In this document: piece by piece, positions 1 through 8,316 of the stretch | How the letters are laid out: the number at the start of each line of letters is the position of its first letter | How positions within the stretch are numbered: position 1 is the stretch's first letter | Source: an uncultured Butyricicoccus sp. | Lineage (GTDB): Bacteria; Bacillota; Clostridia; Oscillospirales; Butyricicoccaceae | Reading direction: 5' to 3' | Length of the DNA: 64,000 bases | Assembly: GCA_934532985.1 (NCBI GenBank) | Contig: CAKTAV010000002.1 | Coordinates: 1-64,000, forward strand | Notes under the pieces: model-generated | The model's input: the letters and a program-made list of their open reading frames with translations, nothing else | The model's database searches: none | What the model was told of the DNA's origin: nothing | Program-made: the position numbers and the translations under genes

Positions 1-2
1 AC

Positions 3-95
3 ACGGAAATTACCAAGTTCTATATCCGCGTGACGGATTCCAAGGGCAATGTCACCAAGTGGCTGTATGAGAATGGTACGGTGACGCAGAAGTAA
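3..95 (+). CDS. C-terminal end of an unknown protein (5' truncated by window edge)
   Basis: An open frame runs in from the left edge and stops at TAA (93-95), giving about 30 residues that end in ENGTVTQK. The tail is rich in Thr, Lys and aromatic residues (ITKFYIRVTDSKGN). It resembles the last beta strands of an immunoglobulin-like or other extracellular domain, but too little is visible to name a family. The frame is open across the whole visible part, and the gene is followed by a repeat-rich non-coding stretch, which supports it being a real 3' end. Confidence 0.55.
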   Translation, partial: TEITKFYIRVTDSKGNVTKWLYENGTVTQK

Positions 96-102
96 CAATT
101 CG

Positions 103-370
103 GAAGATCCCCTCAGACGCCTAACGAGGAGATTTACTCTAAGGACGGACAGTGAACAAGCTCACACCAAAGGCGTCCCTTGATGCAATGGGCTGCGTCA
201 TGCCGGTGGCATGTGAGCGAAGCGAAAGCAGGACTGTCAATTGCGAAGCAATTGACTGAAGGGATTAAATCCAACAATTATGAAGATCCCCTCAGTCAGA
301 CATTCGTCTGACAGCTCCCCTTGCAACCCAAGGGGAGCCAAACGCGGAGATTCGCTCTGAGAACAGACGG
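103..370. repeat. Hairpin-rich intergenic repeat region with two related copies
   Basis: The 96-481 stretch has no convincing gene. Two related copies begin with the same 14 bases, GAAGATCCCCTCAG: copy A at 103-150 and copy B at 282-370. Copy B contains two hairpins, GTCAGAC/GTCTGAC (295-312) and GCTCCCCTTG/CAAGGGGAGC (314-338). Copy A has similar flanks but no hairpin core. A third hairpin, GTCAATTGC/GCAATTGAC, lies at 236-256. The arrangement resembles the short palindromic intergenic elements common in gut Clostridia. Whether they are mobile cannot be told from this window. Confidence 0.6.
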
Positions 371-467
371 AAATTAAAACTAACATTCGCCCTGCACCAC
401 CACGGCTCTCCTGTGGGACGGAGTGCTGGTGCACGGCGATCACAAAACGTACAAACACACACGAGAG

Positions 468-516
468 ATAATAAAAATAGAGGGCCTGTTGTCTGCTGGG
501 GAGCAGACACAGGCCC
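468..516 (-). terminator. Intrinsic terminator of the aprA-aprB-cysD-cysN operon
   Basis: Read on the minus strand, a long hairpin (arms 482-497 and 502-516, with one bulged base at 490 and a 4-base loop) is followed by a T-rich tract (TCTATTTTTATT). It lies about 20 bases after the cysN stop codon. Confidence 0.8.
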
Positions 517-533
517 TTTCCGGTTCTATTCCA

Positions 534-2138
534 TTAAATCGTGTAATATGCGGGATGAACACGGCTTTCCGTCTGGTGCTTGATCGCCTTGGCGAGTGAC
601 TCGGCGGTTTCCTCACGGTCACTCCAATCCAATGCATCCGACAGGGAAACGGTAACACCATTTTGCACAGCAACCAGAACAACCAGTCCGGCATTTAGCA
701 GATGATCGACAATCAATCCAGCCGGCTCCTGTTCTTCTGGAACATAGAGATAGGTATGGCGTCCGTCCAGTGTCAGCAGACGCTCTGCTCCGCTCAGCGT
801 GGACAGAGTCAGTTCACTCTTGCTCAGGTCAAAGACAAACGCGGTCGGCGACTGCGCCTTGAGCGCTGCGCGCAGATTGTCCTTTTCCGACGTGATTTCC
901 GCATGTACCGTCTCCACAACGCCGCAGGCGGAGGTCATGTTGCTGACGCGGTCGATGAGGATCAGCTCGCCCAGCGTCTTGTGTACGCGGAACGGCGCAA
1001 CCGGAATCGGCTCGACAAAGGACAGCTCGCAAACCGCCAGTTCATTCTTTTGCAGCGTTTCCGCCGGATGATGCTCGCCGGTGTTGACGTCAATGGCGTA
1101 CTGAATCGCGGTGACCGTGCCCGGCACGCGGCGCGTACCCAGCTTGACATAGAAATTCTTGCCGATGGTCAGCGGCTCGTCGTCCATCCAGAGCAGGGAG
1201 GTGGTGATATGGTCGCCCAGCTCCGCCTTGGACTCACGGGTCAGCACACAGCCGCGCGAAACGTCTACCTCGCGGTCGAGCTGAATGGTTACCGGCTGTC
1301 CGCGGAAAGCGCGGTCAGCCTCGCGATCGCCGACATAAATCGAGCGCACCTTGGCGTGCTCACCGCTCGGCAGAGCAGTGATTTCCTGACCGACTTCAAT
1401 CGCACCGGCTTCAATCTGACCCTGGAAACCGCGGAAGGTGTGATTCGGACGGCAGACACGCTGTACCGGCAGATAGAAGCCCGGCTCGGTGTCCTCATCC
1501 GAAATGTCAACCTGCTCCAGATGACCCAAAATCGTCGGGCCCTGATACCACGGCATTGCATCGGAATGCTTGGTGACGTTGTCGCCCTCGGTTGCAGAAA
1601 CCGGAATAATCTGTACGTTTTGCAGCTTTAGCTCGTCCGAAAGCTGCTGAATCTGATTCGTAATATCGTCAAACACTTCCTTGCTGTAGCCAACCAGATC
1701 CATCTTGTTGACGGCAAAGATAAAGTGACGGATACCCATGAGCGAGCAGATGCGCGCGTGGCGGCGTGTCTGTACCAGAACACCCTGCTTCGCGTCAATC
1801 AGGATGACCGCGAGATCGGCAAACGATGCGCCAACCGCCATGTTGCGGGTGTATTCCTCATGACCCGGCGTGTCCGCAACGATGAAACTGCGGGCGTCGG
1901 TGGTGAAATAGCGATATGCGACGTCGATCGTGATGCCCTGCTCGCGTTCTGCCATCAGGCCGTCCAGCAGGAGAGAGTAGTCGATCTTGCCCTCACGGCT
2001 GCCGACCTTGGAGTCCAGCTCCAGCGCCTTGGCCTGATCGGTGTACAGCAGCTTGGAATCGTATAAAATATGTCCGATCAGTGTGGATTTTCCGTCATCC
2101 ACACTGCCGCAGGTAATAAATTTCAAAAGTCCCTTCAT
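534..2138 (-). CDS. cysN: Sulfate adenylyltransferase subunit 1 (GTPase CysN)
   Basis: Large GTP-hydrolysing subunit of ATP sulfurylase. With CysD it makes adenosine 5'-phosphosulfate (APS) from sulfate and ATP. The G1 motif GSVDDGKST is at residues 11-19, followed by DTPGHEEYTRNM (G3) and NKMD (G4), then EF-Tu-like beta-barrel domains ending near residue 425. At 534 residues it is longer than the classical CysN of about 475. The last roughly 100 residues form an extension that lacks an APS-kinase P-loop, so this is not a CysNC fusion. The start codon shares one base with the cysD stop (TAATG), which indicates translational coupling. It is the last gene of a four-gene sulfate-reduction operon. 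Confidence 0.95.
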   Translation of the reverse strand: MKGLLKFITCGSVDDGKSTLIGHILYDSKLLYTDQAKALELDSKVGSREGKIDYSLLLDGLMAEREQGITIDVAYRYFTTDARSFIVADTPGHEEYTRNMAVGASFADLAVILIDAKQGVLVQTRRHARICSLMGIRHFIFAVNKMDLVGYSKEVFDDITNQIQQLSDELKLQNVQIIPVSATEGDNVTKHSDAMPWYQGPTILGHLEQVDISDEDTEPGFYLPVQRVCRPNHTFRGFQGQIEAGAIEVGQEITALPSGEHAKVRSIYVGDREADRAFRGQPVTIQLDREVDVSRGCVLTRESKAELGDHITTSLLWMDDEPLTIGKNFYVKLGTRRVPGTVTAIQYAIDVNTGEHHPAETLQKNELAVCELSFVEPIPVAPFRVHKTLGELILIDRVSNMTSACGVVETVHAEITSEKDNLRAALKAQSPTAFVFDLSKSELTLSTLSGAERLLTLDGRHTYLYVPEEQEPAGLIVDHLLNAGLVVLVAVQNGVTVSLSDALDWSDREETAESLAKAIKHQTESRVHPAYYTI

Positions 2139-3046
2139 TAGAAATAACCTTCTCTCTTTCTTTTTTCCATGCTGGCGGCGCCGCCGTCATGGTCAATGAC
2201 ACGGCTGGTACGTTCGGATTCGACAGAGCTTAATGTCTCAGAAATAATATCATCCAGCGTGTCTGCGGTGGATTCTACCGCACCGGTCAGCGGATAGCAG
2301 CCCAAGGTGCGGAAGCGGACGCTCTTATTGACGATCTTTTCGTCCGGCTTCAGGAAGGGGAGAATGCGGTCATCATCCACCATGATCAGGTTGCCCTCGT
2401 GCTCAACAACCGGACGCTCTGCGGCGAAGTACAGCGGAACGATGTCAATCTTTTCCCGCTGAATGTACTGCCAGATGTCCTTTTCCGTCCAGTTGGAAAT
2501 CGGGAATACGCGAATGCTCTCGCCCTTGTGAATTTCCGTGTTATACAGCTTCCACATTTCCGGACGCTGGTTTTTCGGGTCCCACGCCTGTGCTTCGTTG
2601 CGGAAGGAGAAGATACGTTCCTTGGCACGCGATTTCTCTTCGTCGCGTCGGCCACCGCCAAAGGCTGCCGTGAAGCCATATTTGTTCAGCGCCTGCTTGA
2701 GCGCCTGTGTCTTCATAATATCAGTGTAAGCAGAACCGTGCTCAAACGGGTTGATATTCTGCTTGACGCCGTCCTGATTGATGTATTCCAGCATTTCAAT
2801 GCCGTATTTCTCCGCAACCTTGTCACGGAATTCGATCATCTCACGGAACTTCCACGTCGTGTTCACATGAAGGAACGGGAACGGCGGCTTTTCCGGATAG
2901 AATGCCTTAAGTGCCAGATGAAGCATGACGGAGGAATCCTTGCCGATGGAATACAGCATAACCGGCTTTTCGCATTCGGCGGCGACTTCGCGGATGATGT
3001 AAATCGCCTCGGCCTCCAATTCATCCAAATGAGTTAAATAATCCAT
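2138..3046 (-). CDS. cysD: Sulfate adenylyltransferase subunit 2 (CysD)
   Basis: Catalytic ATP-pyrophosphatase-fold subunit of ATP sulfurylase, 302 residues, the usual family length. The PP-loop reads YSIGKDSSVMLHLA (near residues 32-45). Other family features are the GGGRRDEEKSRAKER segment and the C-terminal FRTLGCYPLTGAVES. It acts with the downstream, one-base-overlapping cysN. It follows aprB by 13 bases, so sulfate activation and APS reduction are made from one message. Confidence 0.96.
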   Translation of the reverse strand: MDYLTHLDELEAEAIYIIREVAAECEKPVMLYSIGKDSSVMLHLALKAFYPEKPPFPFLHVNTTWKFREMIEFRDKVAEKYGIEMLEYINQDGVKQNINPFEHGSAYTDIMKTQALKQALNKYGFTAAFGGGRRDEEKSRAKERIFSFRNEAQAWDPKNQRPEMWKLYNTEIHKGESIRVFPISNWTEKDIWQYIQREKIDIVPLYFAAERPVVEHEGNLIMVDDDRILPFLKPDEKIVNKSVRFRTLGCYPLTGAVESTADTLDDIISETLSSVESERTSRVIDHDGGAASMEKRKREGYF

Positions 3047-3059
3047 GGTAATCCCTGCC

Positions 3060-3374
3060 TTAATACTTGTTGGAATCGTTTTTGTTTACAGATATGGTTT
3101 GTGTTTCACCGCTTGGTGCCGTGACGGTCCACTTGGCAATGTCTCCGTCGTGGCGGACGGACAGCTGACTGCCCGCGCCGCCCAAATCGGCGCCAAGAAA
3201 AAAGAGAATCGCACCGGTGGGACATTCCTTGATACAGGAGGTACAGCCCCAGCAGTCACGCGGATGGCGGATATATGCCGTTCCGCCTGCACTGCGCTTA
3301 ATCAGATTGCCGGGACACGCTTCGATGCACTTCCCGCAGCCTATGCAGTTAGCTTGCTGAATGCGAATGCTCAT
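3060..3374 (-). CDS. aprB: Adenylylsulfate reductase beta subunit-like ferredoxin (AprB)
   Basis: A 104-residue iron-sulfur protein with two [4Fe-4S] motifs: CIGCGKCIEACP (Cys10, 13, 16, 20) and CWGCTSCIKECP (Cys41, 44, 47, 51). The tail is short. Its start lies 26 bases inside the end of the flavoprotein gene, behind AGGAGG, so the two are translated together. Position between AprA-like and CysD supports a role passing electrons to the APS-reducing flavoprotein. It is shorter than the AprB of sulfate reducers (about 150 residues). This fits the reduced version seen in assimilatory clostridial clusters. The electron donor is not evident here. Confidence 0.85.
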   Translation of the reverse strand: MSIRIQQANCIGCGKCIEACPGNLIKRSAGGTAYIRHPRDCWGCTSCIKECPTGAILFFLGADLGGAGSQLSVRHDGDIAKWTVTAPSGETQTISVNKNDSNKY

Positions 3375-5034
3375 AGCGTTGTCCTCCTTTGACTAAATCG
3401 CGCAGAATAATGTGTATTTCACCGTTTTCCATACGGGAATTGACGTATTTTAACCAATCATCCGTGCACTCTGGATAATCAGTGTATTCACCGAAGCCGG
3501 GCCAGCGCGTCTCTCGACGGGCGAGAAGATGGGCGATGACGACGCGACAGACAGTTAAGCGTTCGCGCAGCTCATAGATATGAAGCAGATCGTCCATATC
3601 CTCTGCTGCCAGCAGCGGAATTTGCTGCTCCAGACGACAAATCTGTTCGTTGGCCAGCTGTAAGCGGGTTGCGTTATATTGGTATCCCTTGCCCAAGCCT
3701 CCGGCGTACTCGTCCATGACCTTCTGCATGGCTTCCTCCAGCTGCTCGGTGGTCAAGATGCCTGCCTCGCGCTGGAGATGCGCTTCCAGTTCATTCTGGA
3801 CGGCGGCGGATTCTGTCGGAGCAGCTTCGGAAACCGGAGTGTCCTTGAGATAATCCGCAATGGACTGTGCGGCAATCTTGCCCTCGACCAGCGCACCGGA
3901 GACATATTTCTGCGGACAGCCACCGGCGACATCACCCGCGGCAAACAGGCCGGGAAGCGTGGTTCGGCGCTCCGTGTCCACCCAGTAGCCGCTGGCGCAG
4001 TGACCGCCGACGATGTATGGCTCGGTGCCTTCAATTTCAACGCTCTGCTGCGCTGGACCCTTGCCGGATTCCAGCCATTTCAGCGTCTGGCTCGGCGCCA
4101 TATTTAAGTACGCCTTGTACAGATCGGATTGCTGCTGCTGAGAAATGCCCTGCGTCTTGAGGTAGCATGGGCCGCGTCCCGCACGGTTTTCCTGTGTCGT
4201 GCCGTACACACGCTGATTCGTGGTGAGGCCGTAGATACCCTCGTAATTCTCGCCGAGGACATTGACCTGTCGTGCCAGCACACCTTGCGCAATCGTTCCG
4301 ACTGGGGCAATGGTATCCTTACAGCGGAGGGCGACAAAGCGCATCTCAAACGTGGTCATCTCTGCGCCGGAGCGAATGCCCATGGCGTAGCCTGCACCTG
4401 TGTTGAACGGGGGATACCACATCTTGTGACGGGAAAAGCTCGGATTATTCGGGCGGTACAGTCCCGCCGCGCCGCCGGTCGCACAGAGCACGGCACGGGC
4501 GTGAATCTCGTAAAAGATCGGCTCGTTGACGTTAAAACCGTATGCGCCGGAAATGTGTCCGTCCGTCACGATGTAATCCGTGATATTGATGTGGTTGAGC
4601 ACAGTGACATTTTCCTGCTGCTGTGCGGCGTCCGCAAGGATTGGTTTGATGTTCTCACCGTTGATCTTGATATTGCGCAGGCCGCGGGCGACATACTCGC
4701 CGTTTTCATCTTTTAGAAAGACAAGACCGAGCTGCTCCAAATCCTGCGTAACCTCATTGAGCTGCTGCGCCATGGTGAGAAGAAGATCCTCGCGCACGAT
4801 ACCGGAGGCATCCTTTCTTGCATAGGCAACGAGATCTCCCGGCGTCTGACCCTTGGTAATGTAGGCGTTAATCGCATTGACACCGGCGGCTAAGCATCCG
4901 CTGCGTTTGATGTTGGCCTTTTCGGCGATGAGCACAGACAGTTCCGGATGACTTCCTAATATATATGCGGCATAGCACCCGGCGGTGCCGCCGCCGATAA
5001 TCAGAACATCGGTCTGAAGTATTTTCTTTTTCAT
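3349..5034 (-). CDS. aprA: Adenylylsulfate reductase alpha subunit-like flavoprotein (AprA)
   Basis: A 561-residue FAD protein of the fumarate reductase/AprA family. The N-terminal FAD-binding motif is VLIIGGGTAGCYAAYIL (about residues 10-26). A second nucleotide motif, GLFAAGDVAGG, lies near residue 365, and the GRGPCYLKT segment sits in the substrate region. With AprB next to it and CysDN downstream, it most likely reduces APS to sulfite and AMP. No qmo or dsr genes are visible, so an assimilatory role is inferred. First gene of the operon; start ATG 5034 follows GAAGGAAG. The alternative is a fumarate reductase-like enzyme, which the context makes unlikely. Confidence 0.85.
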   Translation of the reverse strand: MKKKILQTDVLIIGGGTAGCYAAYILGSHPELSVLIAEKANIKRSGCLAAGVNAINAYITKGQTPGDLVAYARKDASGIVREDLLLTMAQQLNEVTQDLEQLGLVFLKDENGEYVARGLRNIKINGENIKPILADAAQQQENVTVLNHINITDYIVTDGHISGAYGFNVNEPIFYEIHARAVLCATGGAAGLYRPNNPSFSRHKMWYPPFNTGAGYAMGIRSGAEMTTFEMRFVALRCKDTIAPVGTIAQGVLARQVNVLGENYEGIYGLTTNQRVYGTTQENRAGRGPCYLKTQGISQQQQSDLYKAYLNMAPSQTLKWLESGKGPAQQSVEIEGTEPYIVGGHCASGYWVDTERRTTLPGLFAAGDVAGGCPQKYVSGALVEGKIAAQSIADYLKDTPVSEAAPTESAAVQNELEAHLQREAGILTTEQLEEAMQKVMDEYAGGLGKGYQYNATRLQLANEQICRLEQQIPLLAAEDMDDLLHIYELRERLTVCRVVIAHLLARRETRWPGFGEYTDYPECTDDWLKYVNSRMENGEIHIILRDLVKGGQRYEHSHSAS

Positions 5035-5089
5035 AGAACCACTTCCTTCATGGCTGAATCCCTGTTTACATATCGGGTTTATAGGTAAT

Positions 5090-5118
5090 ATTGTACCCTT
5101 GTTTTCCTATCTTGTCGA
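5090..5118 (-). promoter_or_regulatory. Promoter of aprA-aprB-cysD-cysN
   Basis: On the minus strand TCGACA (5113-5118), a 17-base spacer and TACAAT (5090-5095) make a good sigma-A promoter 56 bases before the aprA start. The shared motif at 5166-5185 lies about 48 bases upstream of its -35 box. Confidence 0.65.
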
Positions 5119-5165
5119 TGGGATTCATTTTGGAAAACCCATGAATTGTTTCAGATACCTTTGAA

Positions 5166-5185
5166 ATTTTCCAAAATTTTTCGGA
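5166..5185. promoter_or_regulatory. Putative sulfate-regulon operator, copy 1
   Basis: The 20-base sequence ATTTTCCAAAATTTTTCGGA matches a site at 10562-10581 in 19 of 20 positions. Both sites lie upstream of the -35 of a minus-strand sulfate operon and have the same orientation relative to the operon. The regulator is unknown. The AraC-type protein encoded at 5287-6324 is the nearest candidate. Confidence 0.5.
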
Positions 5186-5203
5186 TTAGGGCGAGAGGAA
5201 CGC

Positions 5204-5232
5204 TTGACAATTTTATCATGTGCTCGTAAAAT
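5204..5232 (+). promoter_or_regulatory. Promoter of the AraC-type regulator gene
   Basis: TTGACA (5204-5209), a 17-base spacer and TAAAAT (5227-5232), 54 bases before the regulator start codon. Confidence 0.7.
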
Positions 5233-5286
5233 TAATTGTTATACACCATACCGCTATGGTAGGAAGAACAATGAGACAAAGGAACG

Positions 5287-6324
5287 ATGATTGTGAACGA
5301 AGCGAAAAAACTATTGATTGCGGCGGACGAAGTGCCGGCGCCGTGCTGGAATGAGCTGGGGGAGACCTATCAGCTGTATTTTGCGCGCGATGGCTACGAA
5401 GCGTTTCAGATGTTATCCGAGCATCGCTTCCATATTGCCTTTTTGGATATCTTTTTATTTGGATATGACGGACTCTACTTACTCCGCTATATTCAGGAGA
5501 ACGATCTGTGCGACAATGTCATTTTGACCAGTGAGACACCGAGCTTTCAATATGCGCGAGAGGGCATTCTGCACGGCGCGGCGGATTATCTTCTGCGGCC
5601 GTTTACGATGGAAACCGTGCGTCCTGCGCTGGATCGACTGGAAGCGCACACCACAGTTCCAGAGGATGACCCGGTTTCTCGCATTGCGCAGTCCATCTGT
5701 GATGTGCTGGGCACGCCGCAATTTGATCAACGCCTGCGGCAGGGCTTGGATGAGTTGGCGCGGCGTTCGTCGGAATCGTTCCAGATGGATCGCTCGTTTC
5801 GGGAGCTGTATCAGAGCATTGTGACACATGCCTTTGCCACCTATGAATGGCTTTCGCTGTACCTATCGCATAAGGATTGCGATGCGATCCGCCGGTTAAA
5901 TACGTCCGATCCGAATCTGGTACAGGAATATTGTGAGTCCCACGCCATGTGGCTCAATCAGCTGCTCTGCCAGCTGCATCCGGATTGGAACAGCCCGAAG
6001 ATGGAACCGATTTTGGAGTACATGCTGCTGCATGTGGATGAGGTGCTGAGCCAAAAGGAGCTTGCCGCGAAATTTTTCATCAGCTCGTCCACGCTGAGTA
6101 CATATTTTTCCAATACGCCGCTGCGCTCGTATCGGCAGTATAATCAGGAGCTGCGCATGACACGGGCGGAATTCCTGCTGCGCAACACGGATATGAAGCT
6201 ATATGAAATCTGTGAACAGCTCGGCTTTCGCGACGTCAACTATTTTTCGCAGCTGTTTAAGAAGCGAACCGGCGCGTCGGTCACGGATTATCGCAGTACT
6301 AATCCGGGTAACTATGAGATTTAA
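5287..6324 (+). CDS. AraC-family regulator with a degenerate response-regulator receiver domain
   Basis: A 345-residue protein. Residues 1-120 have the receiver fold: the phospho-acceptor-like Asp54 in FLDIF, Thr81 in ILTSE, and LLRPF at 102-106. Two usual catalytic residues are changed: the first acidic-pocket Asp is Ala (IAADE, 11-15) and the invariant Lys is Arg104, so normal phosphorylation is doubtful. The C-terminal ~100 residues are an AraC DNA-binding domain with two helix-turn-helices (ELAAKFFISSSTLSTYF and LYEICEQLGFRDVNYFSQLF). No histidine kinase is nearby. It is transcribed divergently from aprA and convergently with cysA. This makes a role controlling sulfate genes likely but unproven. 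Confidence 0.85.
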   Translation: MIVNEAKKLLIAADEVPAPCWNELGETYQLYFARDGYEAFQMLSEHRFHIAFLDIFLFGYDGLYLLRYIQENDLCDNVILTSETPSFQYAREGILHGAADYLLRPFTMETVRPALDRLEAHTTVPEDDPVSRIAQSICDVLGTPQFDQRLRQGLDELARRSSESFQMDRSFRELYQSIVTHAFATYEWLSLYLSHKDCDAIRRLNTSDPNLVQEYCESHAMWLNQLLCQLHPDWNSPKMEPILEYMLLHVDEVLSQKELAAKFFISSSTLSTYFSNTPLRSYRQYNQELRMTRAEFLLRNTDMKLYEICEQLGFRDVNYFSQLFKKRTGASVTDYRSTNPGNYEI

Positions 6325-6336
6325 TATCCAAACGTT

Positions 6337-6365
6337 AAAAGAGATGCCTGTGTGGCATCTCTTTT
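6337..6365. terminator. Bidirectional terminator between the regulator and cysA
   Basis: A 12-bp stem, AAAAGAGATGCC (6337-6348) with GGCATCTCTTTT (6354-6365), has a 5-base loop. It is flanked by T on the plus strand and A on the left, so it can end both the regulator transcript and the convergent cysA transcript. Confidence 0.8.
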
Positions 6366-6409
6366 TATATTTATATCCTGTTATATTTATCCTGCCAACT
6401 TGAAGTGAA

Positions 6410-7483
6410 TTAAATGACAGGGAACGCGGTGTTCAGGTTTGCGTTTTCCAGCACATAGGTCTTGTTTTCATCAAATGCGAACATCCGGTGAATGAATACG
6501 CGAACCCGCTCGCCGACGGCAACCGGCGGCTGCTCCAGCGAGCGGATACCGGTGACCACGGTGTTGTGCAGCTGAATCTGCACCTCGGTCTGGCTGCCGC
6601 GAAAGGCGGTGTGAATGACAACTCCCGGCTCTGCACTGCTGGACTCCTTGATGAACTCGCCGTCCTTGTAGATGGAAACGTATTCCGGACGAAGAACCGC
6701 ATTGGTTGCATGCTCTGGAGCGTCGTGAAATCCGTTGAACTGACGGAACTGCGAAATCTCTGCGGACTGACCGATAAATTGTGCGACAAACGGGGTGTGC
6801 GGCTGACGATAGATGTCCACCGGTGTGCCGATCTGTTCAATTCGACCCTGATTAGTGATAATGATCTCGTCGGCGACCTCGATCGCCTCGTCCTGGTCGT
6901 GTGTGACGAAGATGCTCGTGATACCGACGGTAGAAATCATATCGCGCAGCCACGAGCGAAGCTCCTGCCGTACCTTGGCGTCAATCGCAGCAAACGGCTC
7001 GTCGAGCAGCAGCAGCTGTGGCTCCGGCGCAAGGGCACGGGCGAACGCGACACGCTGACGCTGTCCACCGGAAAGCTGGTTAGGATACCGCTTTTCCAGT
7101 CCATCCAGACCGACCAGATGCAGCATTTCCTTGACGCGGGCCTGAATCTTGGCTTTGGGCCATTTCTGTACCCGCAGACCAAAGGCGACGTTTTCAAAGA
7201 CCGTCTGATAGCGAAAGAGGGCATAGCTCTGAAAAACAAAGCCGATGCCGCGCTTGCTGGCAGGAACATCGTTGACAACCTTGCCGTCGATGATGATTTC
7301 GCCGTCGTCTGCGCTTTCCAGTCCGGCGAGCATGCGCAGGATGGTGGTCTTGCCGCTGCCGCTCGGGCCGAGCAGACCGATGAGCTTGCCCTTCGGAATT
7401 CCAAAATTGATATCTTTCGATGCCTGAAAGCTGCCAAACGATTTGTTGACATGCTTCATTTGTACATAATAATTCTGTTCCAT
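6410..7483 (-). CDS. cysA: Sulfate/thiosulfate ABC transporter ATP-binding protein
   Basis: ATPase of the sulfate importer, 357 residues. Walker A GPSGSGKTT is at 39-47, the signature LSGGQRQRVAFARAL follows, then Walker B with LDEPFAAID, and an additional C-terminal TOBE-like domain of about 120 residues. The start codon is one base from the cysW stop. The arrangement sbp-cysT-cysW-cysA, with a Sbp-type binding protein, supports sulfate rather than molybdate as substrate. Last gene of its operon, followed by the terminator at 6337-6365. Confidence 0.95.
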   Translation of the reverse strand: MEQNYYVQMKHVNKSFGSFQASKDINFGIPKGKLIGLLGPSGSGKTTILRMLAGLESADDGEIIIDGKVVNDVPASKRGIGFVFQSYALFRYQTVFENVAFGLRVQKWPKAKIQARVKEMLHLVGLDGLEKRYPNQLSGGQRQRVAFARALAPEPQLLLLDEPFAAIDAKVRQELRSWLRDMISTVGITSIFVTHDQDEAIEVADEIIITNQGRIEQIGTPVDIYRQPHTPFVAQFIGQSAEISQFRQFNGFHDAPEHATNAVLRPEYVSIYKDGEFIKESSSAEPGVVIHTAFRGSQTEVQIQLHNTVVTGIRSLEQPPVAVGERVRVFIHRMFAFDENKTYVLENANLNTAFPVI

Positions 7484-7484
7484 G

Positions 7485-8306
7485 TTACTGCTCTCCGTTC
7501 TTCTTGCCCATGTATTCTAGTACGTTTCGCAGTACAAGAATGACGATGGCGATAATGACCAAAATGGATGACATGGCGAATGCGCCGGTAAAATCATAGC
7601 CCTGATACAGCATTTCGATGTACAGCGGCATAGTGCTGGTTTTGCCGAGCAGATGGCCGGACAAAACGGATACGGCGCCGAATTCACCCATTGCACGAGC
7701 GGTACATAAAACAATGCCGTACAGCAGTGCCCACTTGATATGCGGGAAGGTCACGCGGCGGAAAATTGTCCATCCGCTGGCGCCCATTAAAGCGGCCGCC
7801 TCCTCTTCGTCGTTGCCGACAGCGGTGAGAACCGGAATAATCTCACGCGAGATAAACGGAAAGGTGACGAACACTGTCGCCAGAATGATACCGGGAACGG
7901 CGTAGATAATTTTGATGCCCCAGCTCTGAAGCAGGGGATAGAGAATGCTCTGCCGGCCAAAGGTCAAAACGTAAATCAGACCGGCGATAATCGGCGATAC
8001 CGTGAGCGGAAGATCAATCAGCGTAGAAATAATTTTCTTGCCGCGAAACTGGAATTTCGTGATGCTCCATGCGGCAAAGACACCGAAAAAGGTATTGATG
8101 ACCACGGCGAATACAGTTGCCTCCAGCGTCAGCTGAATAGCTTTCACGGCATAGGTTGAGGAGACGGAGGAGACGTATTTCTCCCAGCCGCTCTGCAATG
8201 CGGTAACCAAAACATATACCAGCGGCAGAATCAGCATGACAGCGAGAAAGACGACGCTGATCGCGATAAAAAGCCATTTGATCATTGGATTTTGTTTTTC
8301 ATTCAT
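7485..8306 (-). CDS. cysW: Sulfate ABC transporter permease CysW
   Basis: Inner-membrane permease of about 273 residues with six predicted hydrophobic segments and the EAA-type loop EEEAAALMGASGWTIFRRVT. The start is placed at ATG 8306 (MNEKQNPMIKWLF) because GAGGTGA lies just upstream. The frame extends 20 codons further, but that part overlaps cysT and lacks a site. Pairs with CysT to form the channel for sulfate. Confidence 0.93.
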   Translation of the reverse strand: MNEKQNPMIKWLFIAISVVFLAVMLILPLVYVLVTALQSGWEKYVSSVSSTYAVKAIQLTLEATVFAVVINTFFGVFAAWSITKFQFRGKKIISTLIDLPLTVSPIIAGLIYVLTFGRQSILYPLLQSWGIKIIYAVPGIILATVFVTFPFISREIIPVLTAVGNDEEEAAALMGASGWTIFRRVTFPHIKWALLYGIVLCTARAMGEFGAVSVLSGHLLGKTSTMPLYIEMLYQGYDFTGAFAMSSILVIIAIVILVLRNVLEYMGKKNGEQ

Positions 8307-8316
8307 TGCTGTCACC

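Noticed and set aside
702..1631. Long open frame on the plus strand opposite cysN
   Set aside because: It is the antisense of a well-conserved gene, has no ribosome site, and its translation shows no domain. It follows from codon bias of cysN.
534..2138. CysNC fusion with APS kinase
   Set aside because: The C-terminal extension has no GxxGxGKS/T P-loop, so it cannot be a working APS kinase domain.
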